From positions 5,644,841 through 5,708,840 of the forward strand of contig CM072894.1 of assembly GCA_037013685.1 (NCBI GenBank): a stretch of DNA of 64,000 nt. Direction: 5' to 3'. The notes below the pieces were generated by a model. That model was given only the letters and a program-made list of their open reading frames with translations. It ran no database searches and was not told the origin of the DNA. The first letter of the stretch is position 1, and each line of letters begins with the position of its first letter. The translations under genes and the position numbers were made by a program. Shown piece after piece: positions 36,301 through 48,100 of this stretch. This DNA comes from Acridotheres tristis. Its lineage: Eukaryota > Chordata > Aves > Passeriformes > Sturnidae.

Positions 36301-38810
36301 CATGGCTCAGCTCCTGTGAGCTATTGAAATTTCTCTGGGCTAAAAGACTGTGAAGGAGTTGGTGTCATTTGTGGAAAACAGTGGTGGCTGCTGTAGAAGC
36401 CACAAGTTTGTTTTGTAAACCTATGCATGTAGTTGTGAACAGCTCAGAGATTTTAGGAGGAATCCATCCACACAACTCAGCAAGACTCAGTATGATGCCA
36501 GTGTAACAGTGGCAGGTTGTTCATCCTGGGCAATGACAGAAACATATGTGCACTCACAATGGACATTTTTAGCAAACTAAATCCATTTATCCACTGAGCC
36601 TTCTGGGAAGCATATCTGTGACCTGAGGACTGTACTCTGTATATGCCTCACATTTATGATGTGGGTTTGTTTGGGGGTTTTTGCTTGGCTGGTCTGTTTT
36701 GAATGTCTGCTTTTCTTCCAGAAGTAATTAATTTCTCCCGTGTCTGCTTTTTAGGAAGTATTTTTCTTGAAGCTTTCTCTATCATTACTAATATGTTTCT
36801 GGTCTCGTTTCCCTAAATTTACTCTCATGAATAGCAAATGTTTGTTAAAGCTAATAATTGTCTGAATGTAAATAGGAAAATAAAAAAACATTAATCTTAG
36901 CAAAACATATTTACATCCGTGGGCAGTACCGCTCATTAATTAGAATATTTTGAAGCAATTTTTCATTAGTTTTGTCTAGTTCTCCCTAGAAAGGTAGCTG
37001 TGTACATACAGTCCCCCCTGGCTTCCTGTTATGGCAAGGGCCTTGACTGCCAGTATTGAATGGCTGCTGCTCTTCCTTTGTAATCCTTTACAATTTTCTT
37101 CTGTGTGAGTTGAAAGCTGAGAAGTTGCTTTTACAGAGTGGATAACCTGTTGTCATGAAAAATCTAATTTAAAACTATTAAGTAGATGTGAATGTTGTCC
37201 ATGAAAATAACAATTAGACTGGAGTCTTGCCAGCATCCCTCTCACAGGGGTCTGAACCAGAAACTTTTGATGGAAGAAACATACATAAGCAAAAAAATCA
37301 TTTTATTATGTTCTTCAAAAGGCTATTAGTGCTTTAGTGGGCTTTCTCATAGAGATTTTCTAGAAGGAGAAAGAAAATTATTATTCTCTGGAGTTGTTCA
37401 GCACTGTGGTTTTTGATGGGAAATAGGAGAGGTTAAAATACCATTCTTAGTCTGGAATCTGCACAGACATCTGTGTTTGTACACACTCGTGCCCCTTCAA
37501 ATTGTTTCTGTCTGCCTCTAAAAATGCTGCCACGTACTCTGTTTGTCTTGCAGAAATGAAATTTTCTCTAATGTCCAACATCATGAAAAATTTGATTAAA
37601 TATCTTAGGATGGATTTGTCTTTCAAATGTTTGCTATCATTTTCGATTATAATGACTTGTAACATCAGGCAGAAACATCACCTTCCTTGTTTGTCTCTTT
37701 TTTTCCCCCTCCTTTCCACTTCCATGTCTATCCCCTCTATTCTGCTTCCATTTCTATTGTGGTATGACAAACATATCCATGCTCATTATTGGAGCTCTGA
37801 TATGAGCAAGTGAGTATAAATTTCCCTTTGGCTGAGATTTTTGGGTTGATTAACTTAGTCATAAAGGAAGAAGGCCAAATTGGCCTCTACATTTCCTGGA
37901 TGTCTGATGGGAGTGCAGTCATTAGAGCATCATAATTATACTGCAGAAGAATATATTTTGTACTTTCTGTATGAACCTGCTTTGCAGAATCAGGACTGTG
38001 CTCTTCTTGTCCTGTTTATGCCCATATCACTCACATTTCTCAAAAACAACAACAAAAAGTAAAAAAAAAAAAAAAAATCACAAGACTATCTTGATCAGTG
38101 CTGCTGACTGCAGAGATGCATGAAATTTGAAGAAAAATAAGTCAGTATTATGAATAAAATTAACCAGGAGCTAACTTTTCTTGAACAGTTGCGGTTCAAA
38201 GTTTGCATCAGAAAGTGACCCAGGGCTTCAAGATTCTGCAGTGTTAAAGTTCCTTCTGTAAATCCAATCTGCTGGTTACTGCATTCCTGCCTCTCAGGCA
38301 CCCATACAAGCTCCACTCCTGACTTTTTCTCAGGGAAAAATTAGGCAACTTTAGGTTTCAGTGCTGAGCTGTAATAAATGTGCTCTGCATCTTTCACTGA
38401 AGGCTGATTGCTGTGCTTCTGCTCCCAGGGGGATCATGTCTGAAATACTTGGGAGTATCAGCTGGTGTAATAAATTTCCTTGCAGGCTTACACCTTGGGC
38501 TATGCTGTTGTCTACAGATGTTAGCCCTTGGACATGTTAGATGAAAAACATCGAGTGAAAAACCTGAGGAGCTCAGGATTTAGTGCTGATAATTCAGGAA
38601 TCAGTAGGGTGGTGAGGATGGCTGTGTTACTGCAGCTGCAGGTTCCTGAGGCTGATAAAGTACACACACTGGGTTTTCCTAGGGACTTCTTAGTTTTGCA
38701 AAACCTTCCTAATGGATTAGATTTGAAACTTGGACTTGGGGAATCTAGGATGTTAACAAGTGTCCTAATTTTATATTTAACTCATGCTCTTGCTTGGGCT
38801 AATTTAGAGG
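36301..38810. other. Unassigned DNA, no gene seen
   Basis: No gene was recognised. A polypyrimidine stretch runs at about 37681-37758, and an A17 run lies at 38061-38077. The open frame 38528-38926 runs into the next CR1 copy and is not a gene. Confidence 0.55.
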
Positions 38811-39151
38811 TTCATAGAATTGTGGAATGGTTTGGATTGAGAGGGACCTCAAAGATAATCTTGTTCCACCCCCTGCTGTGGGCAGGACAGCTTCCACTAT
38901 CCCAGATTACTGCAAGCTCCATCTAGCCTGGGTTTGGACACTTCCAGGGATCCAGGGGCAGCCACAGCTTCTCTGGGCACCCTGAGCCAGGGCCTCACCA
39001 CTCTGATAGGGAGGAATTTCTTCTTCACACCTAATCTAAACCGCCTGTCTTTCCATTTGAAGCCATTCTCTGTTGTCCTGTCACTACTTACTCTTGTGAA
39101 ATATCCCCCTCCAGCTTTCTTGTAGGACATCTTTAGAGTCTGGAAGACTGA
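38811..39151 (-). repeat. CR1 LINE 3' fragment, ~340 bp
   Basis: A minus-strand copy. The plus strand begins TTCATAGAATTGTGGAATGG, followed by the GGTTTGGATTGAGAGGGACC phrase, the CCACCCCCTGCTGTGGGCAG block and later CTCCAGCTTTCTTGTAGG. The match continues through TTTAGAGTCTGGAAGACTG, which aligns to the usual CR1 sequence, and then stops (5' truncation). It shares its 3' subtype with the copies at 8251, 35731, 41311 and 63271. Confidence 0.95.
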
Positions 39152-40930
39152 TGTTTATTGTTTTCTGCTGTAAGTATTTGTTATTCCCACATTCTAGTAC
39201 ATAAAGGAAACTCCAAAAGACACTTGCCACTTTCCACGTCCCAGAAAATCCTGTCATCCTCCTGAAACTGAGCATTGAGTCAGGCAAATTGAATGGGTAT
39301 TACTTTTTAAATATCTGCTGGTGTGTATTTACAAACCTGTGTGTCTACAGATGTACACTCTCACACTGTGACATTGATGTTTCCTCTCTATAAAGCAGGC
39401 ATGAGTGTGTGTGTGTCTGCTTATATACACATGTGCATCCCTATTTCTGGAATGAAATATAAAGCCAGGATTGCCTCCTAATAAAACAAGGTTCTTCTGA
39501 AAGCTTTGTAATTTACCAAAAGATACAGAAGCTCAGATGCTAATTGCCTCAAAAAGTTAATGGTCTGCATTTGTGGACCCTTTATTTTTTTTGACCTTTT
39601 GAAATTATTGCAGTATCAGGGAAATGAACAGTATTTTTTAGAAGCTTATGTGTGTTAAAAGCATTCTATAAAGTTGCATTAAGTAGATTATTATGCTTTT
39701 AAAATATGATTTTTGCCCTTTTTACAAACTTTTATTTCATCCCTTGACTTCAAGAGGCCTTTCTTCATACTCAGCAGTTGGTAACATTTAATTTTCTGTC
39801 ATTTAATGTCTTTAGAGATGTGTTGACATTTCTGCTTTTCAGAATAGCATTTTTACTTCCTGTCATCAGCCTGTGTGTTATAAAGAACCATATTAACCTT
39901 TCTAGCACATTTAGGTGTTACACAAAAGACACTTTTTCTGGAATATGATGCTACTCATTAAATAAGTAGTACATATTGTATGAAAGAATTGTCTGAACAG
40001 TGAAATTGAATCAAGACAGCCATGGATGTATATATTAATAGTTTCAGGGTAGTACAGCACATAATTTAAAGAAACTTTGGTTTGCCTTCAGGCAAAACCC
40101 CAAAAACCAGTCTCTGAACTAAACAGACAGTGTTTGCTGCCCTTGACTTCTAACTTTTTTGTAGAGATTTTGGTTGGGTTGAAAGAGCCAGCAAACACCT
40201 AAAGGAAGTGATGGGAGAAAAGAAAACAGTTCACATGCAAGACTTCTCACCAAACACTTGATCGTGACAGATGGCTCTGATGTGTGAGCAGTCAGAAATA
40301 GCAAGGAAATAAGTTTAACTGAGGGTAACACTTGTCCTAAAATGTCAGTAGCTGTGCGTTGGATTTGGTAACCACAGAATATTAGTTTGTCATAGGGCTC
40401 CGTGTATTTTTGTAGCTATTGGAAAAAATACCAGAAATTGTCAAAGTATATTAAATTTCTGCTTATTCCAAGCATATTACACAGTGTGAGTAGAGGCTTC
40501 ACTGTGAGGAACAGTTCCAGCTTTATGGGAGCGTGTGCCGAGGTGATGGAAGGAACCTGGAGCTGGTGCATCTGCACAGAGCTTTAAAGGCTGAAGTGTT
40601 TAAGTGTTGAAATCCTAGGTCAGGTCCCCAAAGCAGCAGTTCTGTGCTGCTTTCAGCTGCAGATTCTTCGAGCAGAGGTGATGAGTTCAGATACTGAGGC
40701 CCTGGGAGCAAGCTCCACTGCTCCAGGTTTCAGAGCAGATTTGGCTGGCAGCAGGTCAGATGGAAATTGCTGATGGAAATTCAGAGGAGACTTAACCTGT
40801 TGTTGTCTTTCACTCTTTATGTGAGGCCTTTTAAAGTTCCTGCATTTTTAATTCGTGGCAGCCAGCTGAGAATGCTAATTACACTATCTGAGGGTGATCA
40901 GTGACTTTTTCACATGTCTTTCTAATCATA
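39152..40930. other. Unassigned DNA, no gene seen
   Basis: AT-rich sequence with short open frames only. A small TG repeat lies near 39402-39416. No gene or named repeat was recognised. Confidence 0.55.
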
Positions 40931-40932
40931 AC

Positions 40933-41010
40933 CTTAAAGTGATTCATAAACTCCAAACACTACACTGGCTTTTAGTTCACCAGGCAGTTAATGGTCTAAT
41001 ACATCTGGAG
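40933..41010 (+). repeat. Possible L2-type LINE ORF2 C-terminal remnant
   Basis: The plus-strand frame reads KLQTLHWLLVH and then QAVNGLIHLE. This resembles the 'LHWLPV ... KALNGLAP' signature known from the C-terminus of L2-clade LINE ORF2 proteins, with the middle part of the motif missing. Only about 25 residues support it. The reading is by pattern memory, so it is tentative. Confidence 0.3.
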
Positions 41011-41310
41011 AATAAAAATCCAGCAATCAGCCTTTATTTCTATAATTATATGACAAAAACAAAGTTAGTGACACGGGGGGGAGAGACTAAGTAGAGGGCA
41101 CAGTGTTTGTTAGGCTAGAAAAATAATCAGCAGGATTTATTCTAAACTGAAAGCATGTCTGAGAAATGTTTGGGAGACAATATGCAAAGTAGATGAATAA
41201 GGGATAAATGGGATTTTTAAAATGGATATTCATAAGTTTTGACATGCTAATGGTTCTGAATTCTGGTTCTTTATTCGTGTCATATTGAGATAAGGTCAGT
41301 CTTAAGATGA

Positions 41311-41430
41311 ATCCAGGCTGGATGGAGCTCTGAGCAACCTGCTCTAGTAAAGGCTGCCCCTGCCTGTGGCAGAGGGGTTGGAACTGGATGATCTTTAAGA
41401 TCCCTTCCAACCCAAACCATTCTATGATAA
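41311..41430 (+). repeat. CR1 LINE 3' end fragment, ~120 bp
   Basis: A plus-strand copy with ATCCAGGCTGGATGGAGCTC, GAGCAACCTGCTCTAGTAAA, the GGGGTTGGAACTGGATGATC phrase and CCAACCCAAACCATTCTATG at the end. It is 5'-truncated and has no coding content. Confidence 0.93.
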
Positions 41431-42897
41431 TCTAATTCTTACATTGAAACTACAAACTTACATTTTAATTTCTGTTCAGTAAGCAAACCTAGAACTTTCT
41501 GTCCAAATTCTAGTGGTTGTGGTCAGGAAGAAGCCTGACAAAATGCACAGTATTTAAGTTTATTGACATAAAATCCCATCCTTTGTGTCACCTCATGGTC
41601 AAAATGATCCTATTAAACAAATTGGTTTCAAGAAAGTCCAAGAAAGCAACTTTGAATGTTTGCACCCCAACTATTTCTGTTTTTAATCAGTGAAGGTCAC
41701 AGGCCCCTAATTCTACTTTTCTCCTGTTTGTCGTGGCTGTTATGTGGCTCAGAGGCACTTGCCTGGTCCTGTTTCTATGGGATATAACTTATCTTGTCTG
41801 AAGACACATCTACAGTCACATTCTGCAGTTGAGGAGAGATTTTGCCAGGATGTCACAAATGTGGAGAAAGCAGATGACTGAGAAACTCTGAATATAAAAA
41901 CTCCTCTGTGGCACACAGAAATGGGCTCTGGATTTTGTAAGAATAGGTGTGACTGCAGGCTGCACACTAAGCTTTATTTTCAGGTCCCAGGTGGTTCTGA
42001 AAGCAAATGTCAGAGCCTTATTAAATGAGTTAACATTATTGTTAGGCAGAAAAAGTGGATTTTTTTGTTAGGGGTGCTTTAAAGAATATTTTTTCCCCGT
42101 GTGATTTTGCTTCCCAACCTGGAAAGGTTGGCTTCCTTGTGGAAGTTTTGCCCTCATTCTGTCTCACTCTTTGTCCTGGTTGCAAGGGGAAGATGCAGTG
42201 AGAGGTGTCATGGTTTTGGTGTGATGCAGTTTAAGAGAAGCTCCCCTGGAGATTGTCTGTGAAATGATCCAACTGTGGATCCTCCTTGTGCACACACCTC
42301 GTGTTACTGGGTCTGAATCAAAACCTGGAACCTGGGGACCATCAGTTTGAGATTACTTTATATTTAGAAAATATGGAGCAGTACCAAGACAATTGTCAAT
42401 GCCCTCTGAACATGTTGGGGTGGCTCACAATGAGAGGTAAATCCCTCCCCACATCCTGCCCGGTTTGTGGAATGGGCTCTGCTCGGCTGGATGCAAACCC
42501 TGGAATGCTGCAGATCTTCTTTCTGTGGTGCTTGGCTGGCAGGAGGAAAATATGGGGGGGTTGTTTGGTTTTTAAGAAATGAGGAAGGAGAATGAGAGAG
42601 CTTTGCGATTTTGTTACAATGAAATAGTGAAAAAAAACCCCTTCATTTTTCCAAAAACATACAAATATCAGTGGCTGCACAGTGGTTGAGAAAAGCCAGT
42701 GAGTGGAGGCACTGTAATACAATATTACAGCCTGGGAAAAGTAATTTTGCAGTAAAATACTGTTGGTTTTTTCTGTTATATCCCTGCTGTCACTGTACTG
42801 GTGAATTGCTGCTCTCTCAGAATTCCTGACTGAGACAAAGTCAGCGTTGGACACAGGACATTTGTAAGCAGAGAGGAAAGATGAGCTATAATAATCC
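41431..42897. other. Unassigned DNA, no gene seen
   Basis: No gene was recognised. A minus-strand open frame of 171 codons (42396-42911) has no recognisable domain and starts inside the palindrome at 42898; I take it as chance. Confidence 0.5.
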
Positions 42898-42924
42898 ATA
42901 TTCATGGCCATGAATATTCATGGC
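42898..42924. repeat. Two overlapping perfect palindromes
   Basis: Positions 42898-42917 form a perfect 20-bp palindrome centred on TGGCCA. Positions 42907-42924 form a perfect 18-bp palindrome centred on AATATT. They share 11 bases, because the ATTCATGGC segment recurs in alternating orientation. Both can extrude as cruciforms or bind dimeric proteins; no function is known. Confidence 0.95.
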
Positions 42925-44967
42925 ATTGAATTTTGTCATTTGTAAGATGGAAGTATCTCAAATATAGCTGTAGCCTGGCTTTCATTGCTGAGTGATGGAT
43001 TTGATAGATTTCAATGGCTTGTACTGGATGTGGTTGACAGGTTGAGTCTTTTTTGATTCATCAGTAAATACTGAGAAATTAAAAATTCACTATTTTGCTT
43101 CTAGAGCATCAGATCATATTGAGGTTTCACACACTAGTTAAAGCCACTTTAAGGTGGTGAACCAGCAGTCAGATTGTTGCTTTTAAACATCTGTGATATC
43201 TAGTGCTCTATGCTGTTGCAAATCTCTGATTTTTAGCTGAAAAAGGGGTTTCATGGCTCTTTTTGTCTACCTTCCCATGACTAAAAACTTGTATTTTTTC
43301 ATTTGTGTGTATAAACACGTAGCACTTAGGAACAATGAAACACTTTGTCAGATGTGAAGGATAAGAACACACTGAAAATTGGAAAATGTGATTGCATTTG
43401 AAAATGCTAAAAGCAATGAAAATGGAAATCCTCACATTCATTCAATCTGAAGTAATTCCAAATTATGCAAATCATCCTAATTAAAAAAACCATTGATATT
43501 TATCTTCAGTTATAAAAAGAAATATTTTATATTTATTGGAAGATGAAAACCCCCCATTTTTGAGGAAGACTTATAATAAACATTGTCTTCACTTTATCCT
43601 GAAGTTGCTTAAAACGACTGTGGAGAAATTTCCCTCTTCATTTTTCTCTCTCCCTTTTAGATTTGTTGTTTCTTGTACCCCTTAGCAGCTCCATTTTTAA
43701 AAAAAATTTTGTGAATATTAGCACTTAACTGAAACCTAACTTACTGTAAGACAAAACCAAGACTCCTAATAATGAAATTATTTCAGATTCAGATGCAAAT
43801 TTGACCCAACATACTGTAAAAAACTTTTGAGTCTTATGACATTTGTTTGAGGAACACTTAATGTTTCTGGTTTATGAATGCTGTAAGCCAGAAGGAAGGA
43901 AGCAAATCTTGTAAAAGATGATGCAGGTATTTTGCCTTTATTTTCTTGCATGATTTTAGACCTGATAAAGGGTGGAATAGGCCTATTGTAAAGTTAAACT
44001 TGCTTAGTATTTGTCTTTAACAAACACTGTTTATCTGTGTTTAATTAGGTAAGTTAATGACTTAGACCTCCTGGTATTTAGGGTATAGAGATAATAGTTT
44101 ATAACCATTAATTTCTTAACTCCTCCCTAGTGCCAAAAAATTAATCTTCAAAGGCAGCCTGTTTTATTAAATGTGGTGAAAGGAACTTGGAATATAAGCC
44201 TCAAAATATGAGCCCTGTAAATTTATTTTTTTTTAATTTTATCTGGGAAGAATGTTTTTCAGGGAGAAAGCATAAAGAATGCCACGTTATTTGGATGAGG
44301 ATCAGGCTTTGTGCCTGGTCTGAGCATCCTCTATGCCAAGTGGAAATGATGTGAGAAATTTGTAGCTTTTAAAATTTTTAATTCACTAAGAAAATTACTA
44401 AGTGCCCTGAATTCTCCAGTCAGAATTAGTTAAATAAAATGATGCTGAGAGATGTCCTGTCATTTTCCACATTCAGAAATTGAATAATATATTATACTTT
44501 TATGTGCCAGAGTCTTTTAATGTAAGAAATATAAGAGAGTCATGAAAATATATTGAAAGACTGAAAATAGTATTTCAATCAAAGACTATGAAATATTAAT
44601 TTGCTTTTTTTTGTCAGGAATAGAATCCTCTGGTAATAGTTTGATCCTTCCCTTGGATTTTTCTCAGTATCAGGCTAGAAATTGGTGTTGCATTTTATTG
44701 TCCCTTCCCATCGTTTAGTATTGTACAATAAAAGTTTTTGTGTAGTTCCCTTTGTTTGCACACAAGTCCAGGGTATGGATTCTGTCCTTTAGCTCTGCAG
44801 GGTCTGGCACTGCTGTTCTGAGGGACTTCACTGCAGAGTGCAGCTCTCTCCTTGTGTGATGGTTTTCCCACTTGCCTGCTTGTTCTAAATGGGTTACTTT
44901 TTCCAATCAGTTCTTGATCGCTTTCCCTAAATGAAATCTACATCCTCCTGAAGTAACTGGGCGTCTT
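42925..44967. other. Unassigned AT-rich DNA, no gene seen
   Basis: AT-rich sequence without a recognised exon, RNA gene or transposon. Confidence 0.55.
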
Positions 44968-45117
44968 GGAATGTGCTGAGCTGGAAGGAGCCACATGGAT
45001 CATGAGAGTCCAGCCCTGGTCCTGTGCAGGACACCCCAGCAATCCCACCCTGTGCCTGAGAGCTTTTTCCAAATGCTTCTTGAACTCTGTCAGGCTGGGG
45101 CTGTGACTACTTTTACC
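44968..45117 (-). repeat. CR1 LINE 3' end fragment, distinct subtype
   Basis: A minus-strand copy of about 150 bp. The plus strand shows GAGCTGGAAGGAGCCACATG, then CCTGTGCAGGACACCCCAGC, then TGTGCCTGAGAGC and TTCTTGAACTCTGTCAGGCT. These are the reverse complement of the CR1 3' subtype that is recognised by the 'gcacaggacaccccaag' section. The end is degraded, and the open frame 44995-45201 crosses it by chance. Confidence 0.9.
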
Positions 45118-48100
45118 ATCTTTTCAGCCCTATCTTACACCTTACTTTATCTGGAGTTGAAATGTTTTTGTTTTTTTTCTTTGGTAGCATATTTGACCTG
45201 AAAAGCCTGGCTTTGGTGCTTGGGAAAAATGCTTTGTTTCCAAAGATTTTGGGAGATCTCTTTTTTCTCTGTATTGAACTAAGTAGACCCTCAGAATAAT
45301 CTTCTGTCTTTCACCTCCCAACAACAACAAATGAATGTTTCCTCAATATTTTCTGGTCCCTCTGCTTGGTAATACCCTCCCTGAAGTGCAAGGTCTGCAC
45401 ATCTTTGAGCTCAGCTGCCAAGTAGAATTATATCTCTTCAACTGCAAAAATTGAAGTTGAAATAAAGAATTAGATTGTCTGAGACAAGGGTGCAATCAGT
45501 GGTGAGAAACTGAGACTATAACTTCCTTAACATAGCTCCAGTGATTTATGTTGGAAGGGAGGTGGATTGAAGAGAGCATGCTGACATGCAGTATTGGTGT
45601 TTCAGCAGCAGGCGTGGGCTGATCCTCACTTTACAGTTTCCAACTTCTCTGAGTTGGTCTGTGCCACCACATGTCTGTCTTCTCCCTCCCCAGCACTATC
45701 ATGAACCTCTCTGTGACCATCTCTCCTAGAAGCAGTGTCATAAACTTAATGATGCTGAAAAAGTCTCTTATAAAAGGATTCCTTCAGGCCGCATGCTGCC
45801 GATGGTTCCTGCAGTTTAATACATACCGTGCAGAAACTTGTTCTTAAGATGCTCAGACTCTTCAATATCAAAAATAGACTTAAGGGAAGAAGGTATTGAG
45901 GGAGATGGGACAACCTGTCAGCAGCCTCTGGCTAAACATATCTGGTGGGAAGTTCTAATTTACCATCAAAGTGGCAGAGACTCACTTGGTATGAAGTGCC
46001 AAGGAGACAGATGGCAATGTTGAAATATTCTCTGTTGTGCCTATCATCAGGTCTAGTAAAAAGAGAACTCAGGAGCAACAACATGTTGTAGTAGAGTAAA
46101 TAATACTTGCTACCACTTTTTTATAGGGCGTGAGGCTGTTTGTTGGAAGCTGAGCTGGATTCTTTAATATGGATGGAGAAGAAATATTAGGTAAAAAGAC
46201 AGGTTTATATTAATGTCTTACTACCTTGGAGCAGACAAATTAAAACTTCATTCCTGTAGAAAAAATATTAACTTTAATGTTAAGTGCAGTGGAAGCAAGG
46301 AGGGAAGTAAGCCCCAGAGTGTAGTGGGGATAATTCTGCTTTGGCATTGGGTGCCTGCCTCTCTGCTTTTTGTCCCAGATTCACATCTGGCTGATGCTCT
46401 GCTTGCGCTGTTGTATTGGGTTTTAAAGGCAGCAGGCCCTGGTTTATCATAAGAGGCTCTGTAAAAGTAACATGGACATGTGTGAAGTGTTAGCTGGTCT
46501 GTCACCCTTCTCTCGGTGGGAAGACGAGGCTTTACTTGAGAGGAAATATTTGCTTAAGTTGTTCCCTTGAAACAGGGACCTAAAAATCAGGATTGAGTTC
46601 TGTGCTGTCCCTTCTGGACTGATCCACGGATATGGGCGTGTCCCTTTGAACCTCCCTTTCTTAGTGTGTGGAATAGTGATGCAATGGTACCAGGAATAAC
46701 AGCATCAACTGCATTTTTTCACTGCCCTAATGCACTTGGGTATTTGTAAGTGGCATCAAGTTCCTAAAAGCTGCTATTTGGAGAACAGGGACACTCTTCT
46801 ACTTCCTCTAGATCTTTTCCTAGCTGCTCTGTAACAGCTTTCTGCTCTGAGTCTTGAAGGTTGATTTCTAACACAGAAGGAAGCAGAAAAGTAGGAATTG
46901 ACTTGTCGTTTTATGCAAGTATTGCTTATTTCTTTCTTATTGTTGCAAGTTGTCTTTAAAAAAAGTGCTCTCAATATTTGCAGGACTAGCTTCTCTCTGG
47001 ACAGACAGGCTAAACAAGAAGAATATAAGGTACCTGTAATAATATCATGAGCTTTAAAGGGCACACATTTTAAATAGAGTAATCATGTATAATAATGTTG
47101 GTGTTTCTGGTGGCAAGCTGATTTGGTGTCTTCATTTCTTCGTCTGGATTCCAGTCAGGGCACTGATTCCAGCTGGACTTTTGAAATCTGTGGAAAAAGG
47201 CCATGTTAGACCCAAAGACTGCCTTTACCTTTCCTGGCCTAATTTCTTCCTGTGCAAAGATACAGAGAGCTACCCCTATATAATTTCATGTGTTATTATA
47301 TTTCAAGTATATTCTTAATGTATTTTCTTTTCTTCCACAAATGTATTTTTGTCTATAGTCTTGGTCTGTTGCACACATTCCAATAAAAATTTAATCTTGT
47401 CTTAGGCTGGGTTTTGGGAGGGAGCAGGAAGCAGTCCATGAATGTATGCTTGACCCTTAGGAGGGATCTGTGGTTACATTTACAGCTTCAATAGACATTA
47501 GGGTTTGGTATCTAAGGATTGTAGGGAATCTAACCTGTAACATACTGTGCAAATTAATTTTAATCCTTCCTCATGGCTTCTTTTAGAGTTACTTAAGATC
47601 CACAGGTTGCCCTGTAGGCAGTAGCAGGAGAAAAGCTCCCCTTCCCTGTAAATGTGAAATTCAAAATGCTCACTAAAAATGAAATAATAGCTTATGGTGT
47701 TCCTGGCTGAACACATGCAGTCCCTCGACATATTCTGTATTCTCTCCCATCCCAAGAAGAAGGAAATGCTCTGGACAGATAAAAATGGGAGGCATATAGG
47801 ATGGGTTAGGTTGCTTGAAATTAAAGACTGGAAGGGGAAAACAAAAGTAAATAAGACAGATTTAAATTGTACTTGAATAGCAAAGACTTATGATTTTTTT
47901 CCTTTAAGATGAGCAGATATATTAGTAATTCCTATCCCAAGGACATGTATTCCTTGTTAATGATACAAGGTAGATGAAGTGCAGCTAAATGCTTCCCTAT
48001 TTAGTTTAGTATGTTTTCTACAACCAGGCAAGTAGGACAGAGATGTTCTGCATTATAACAAGCACATCATTAAAATGACAGATGACCATAAAATTAAATC

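Noticed and set aside
37681..37760. Polypyrimidine stretch as a 3' splice site of an exon
   Set aside because: No AG follows at suitable distance with an open, protein-like frame and a matching donor.
38803..39138. TTTAGAG on both sides of the CR1 copy as a target-site duplication
   Set aside because: The right-hand TTTAGAG lies inside the CR1 match itself, which continues through TCTGGAAGACTG, so it is repeat sequence rather than flanking target DNA.
42207..42230. TGTCATGGTTTTGGTG as the start of a retroviral LTR
   Set aside because: The match is short and nothing downstream (promoter, polyadenylation signal, CA end, duplicated flank) supports an LTR.
42396..42911. Minus-strand open frame of 171 codons as a gene
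   Set aside because: It starts inside the palindrome, has no recognised domain and crosses homopolymer tracts.
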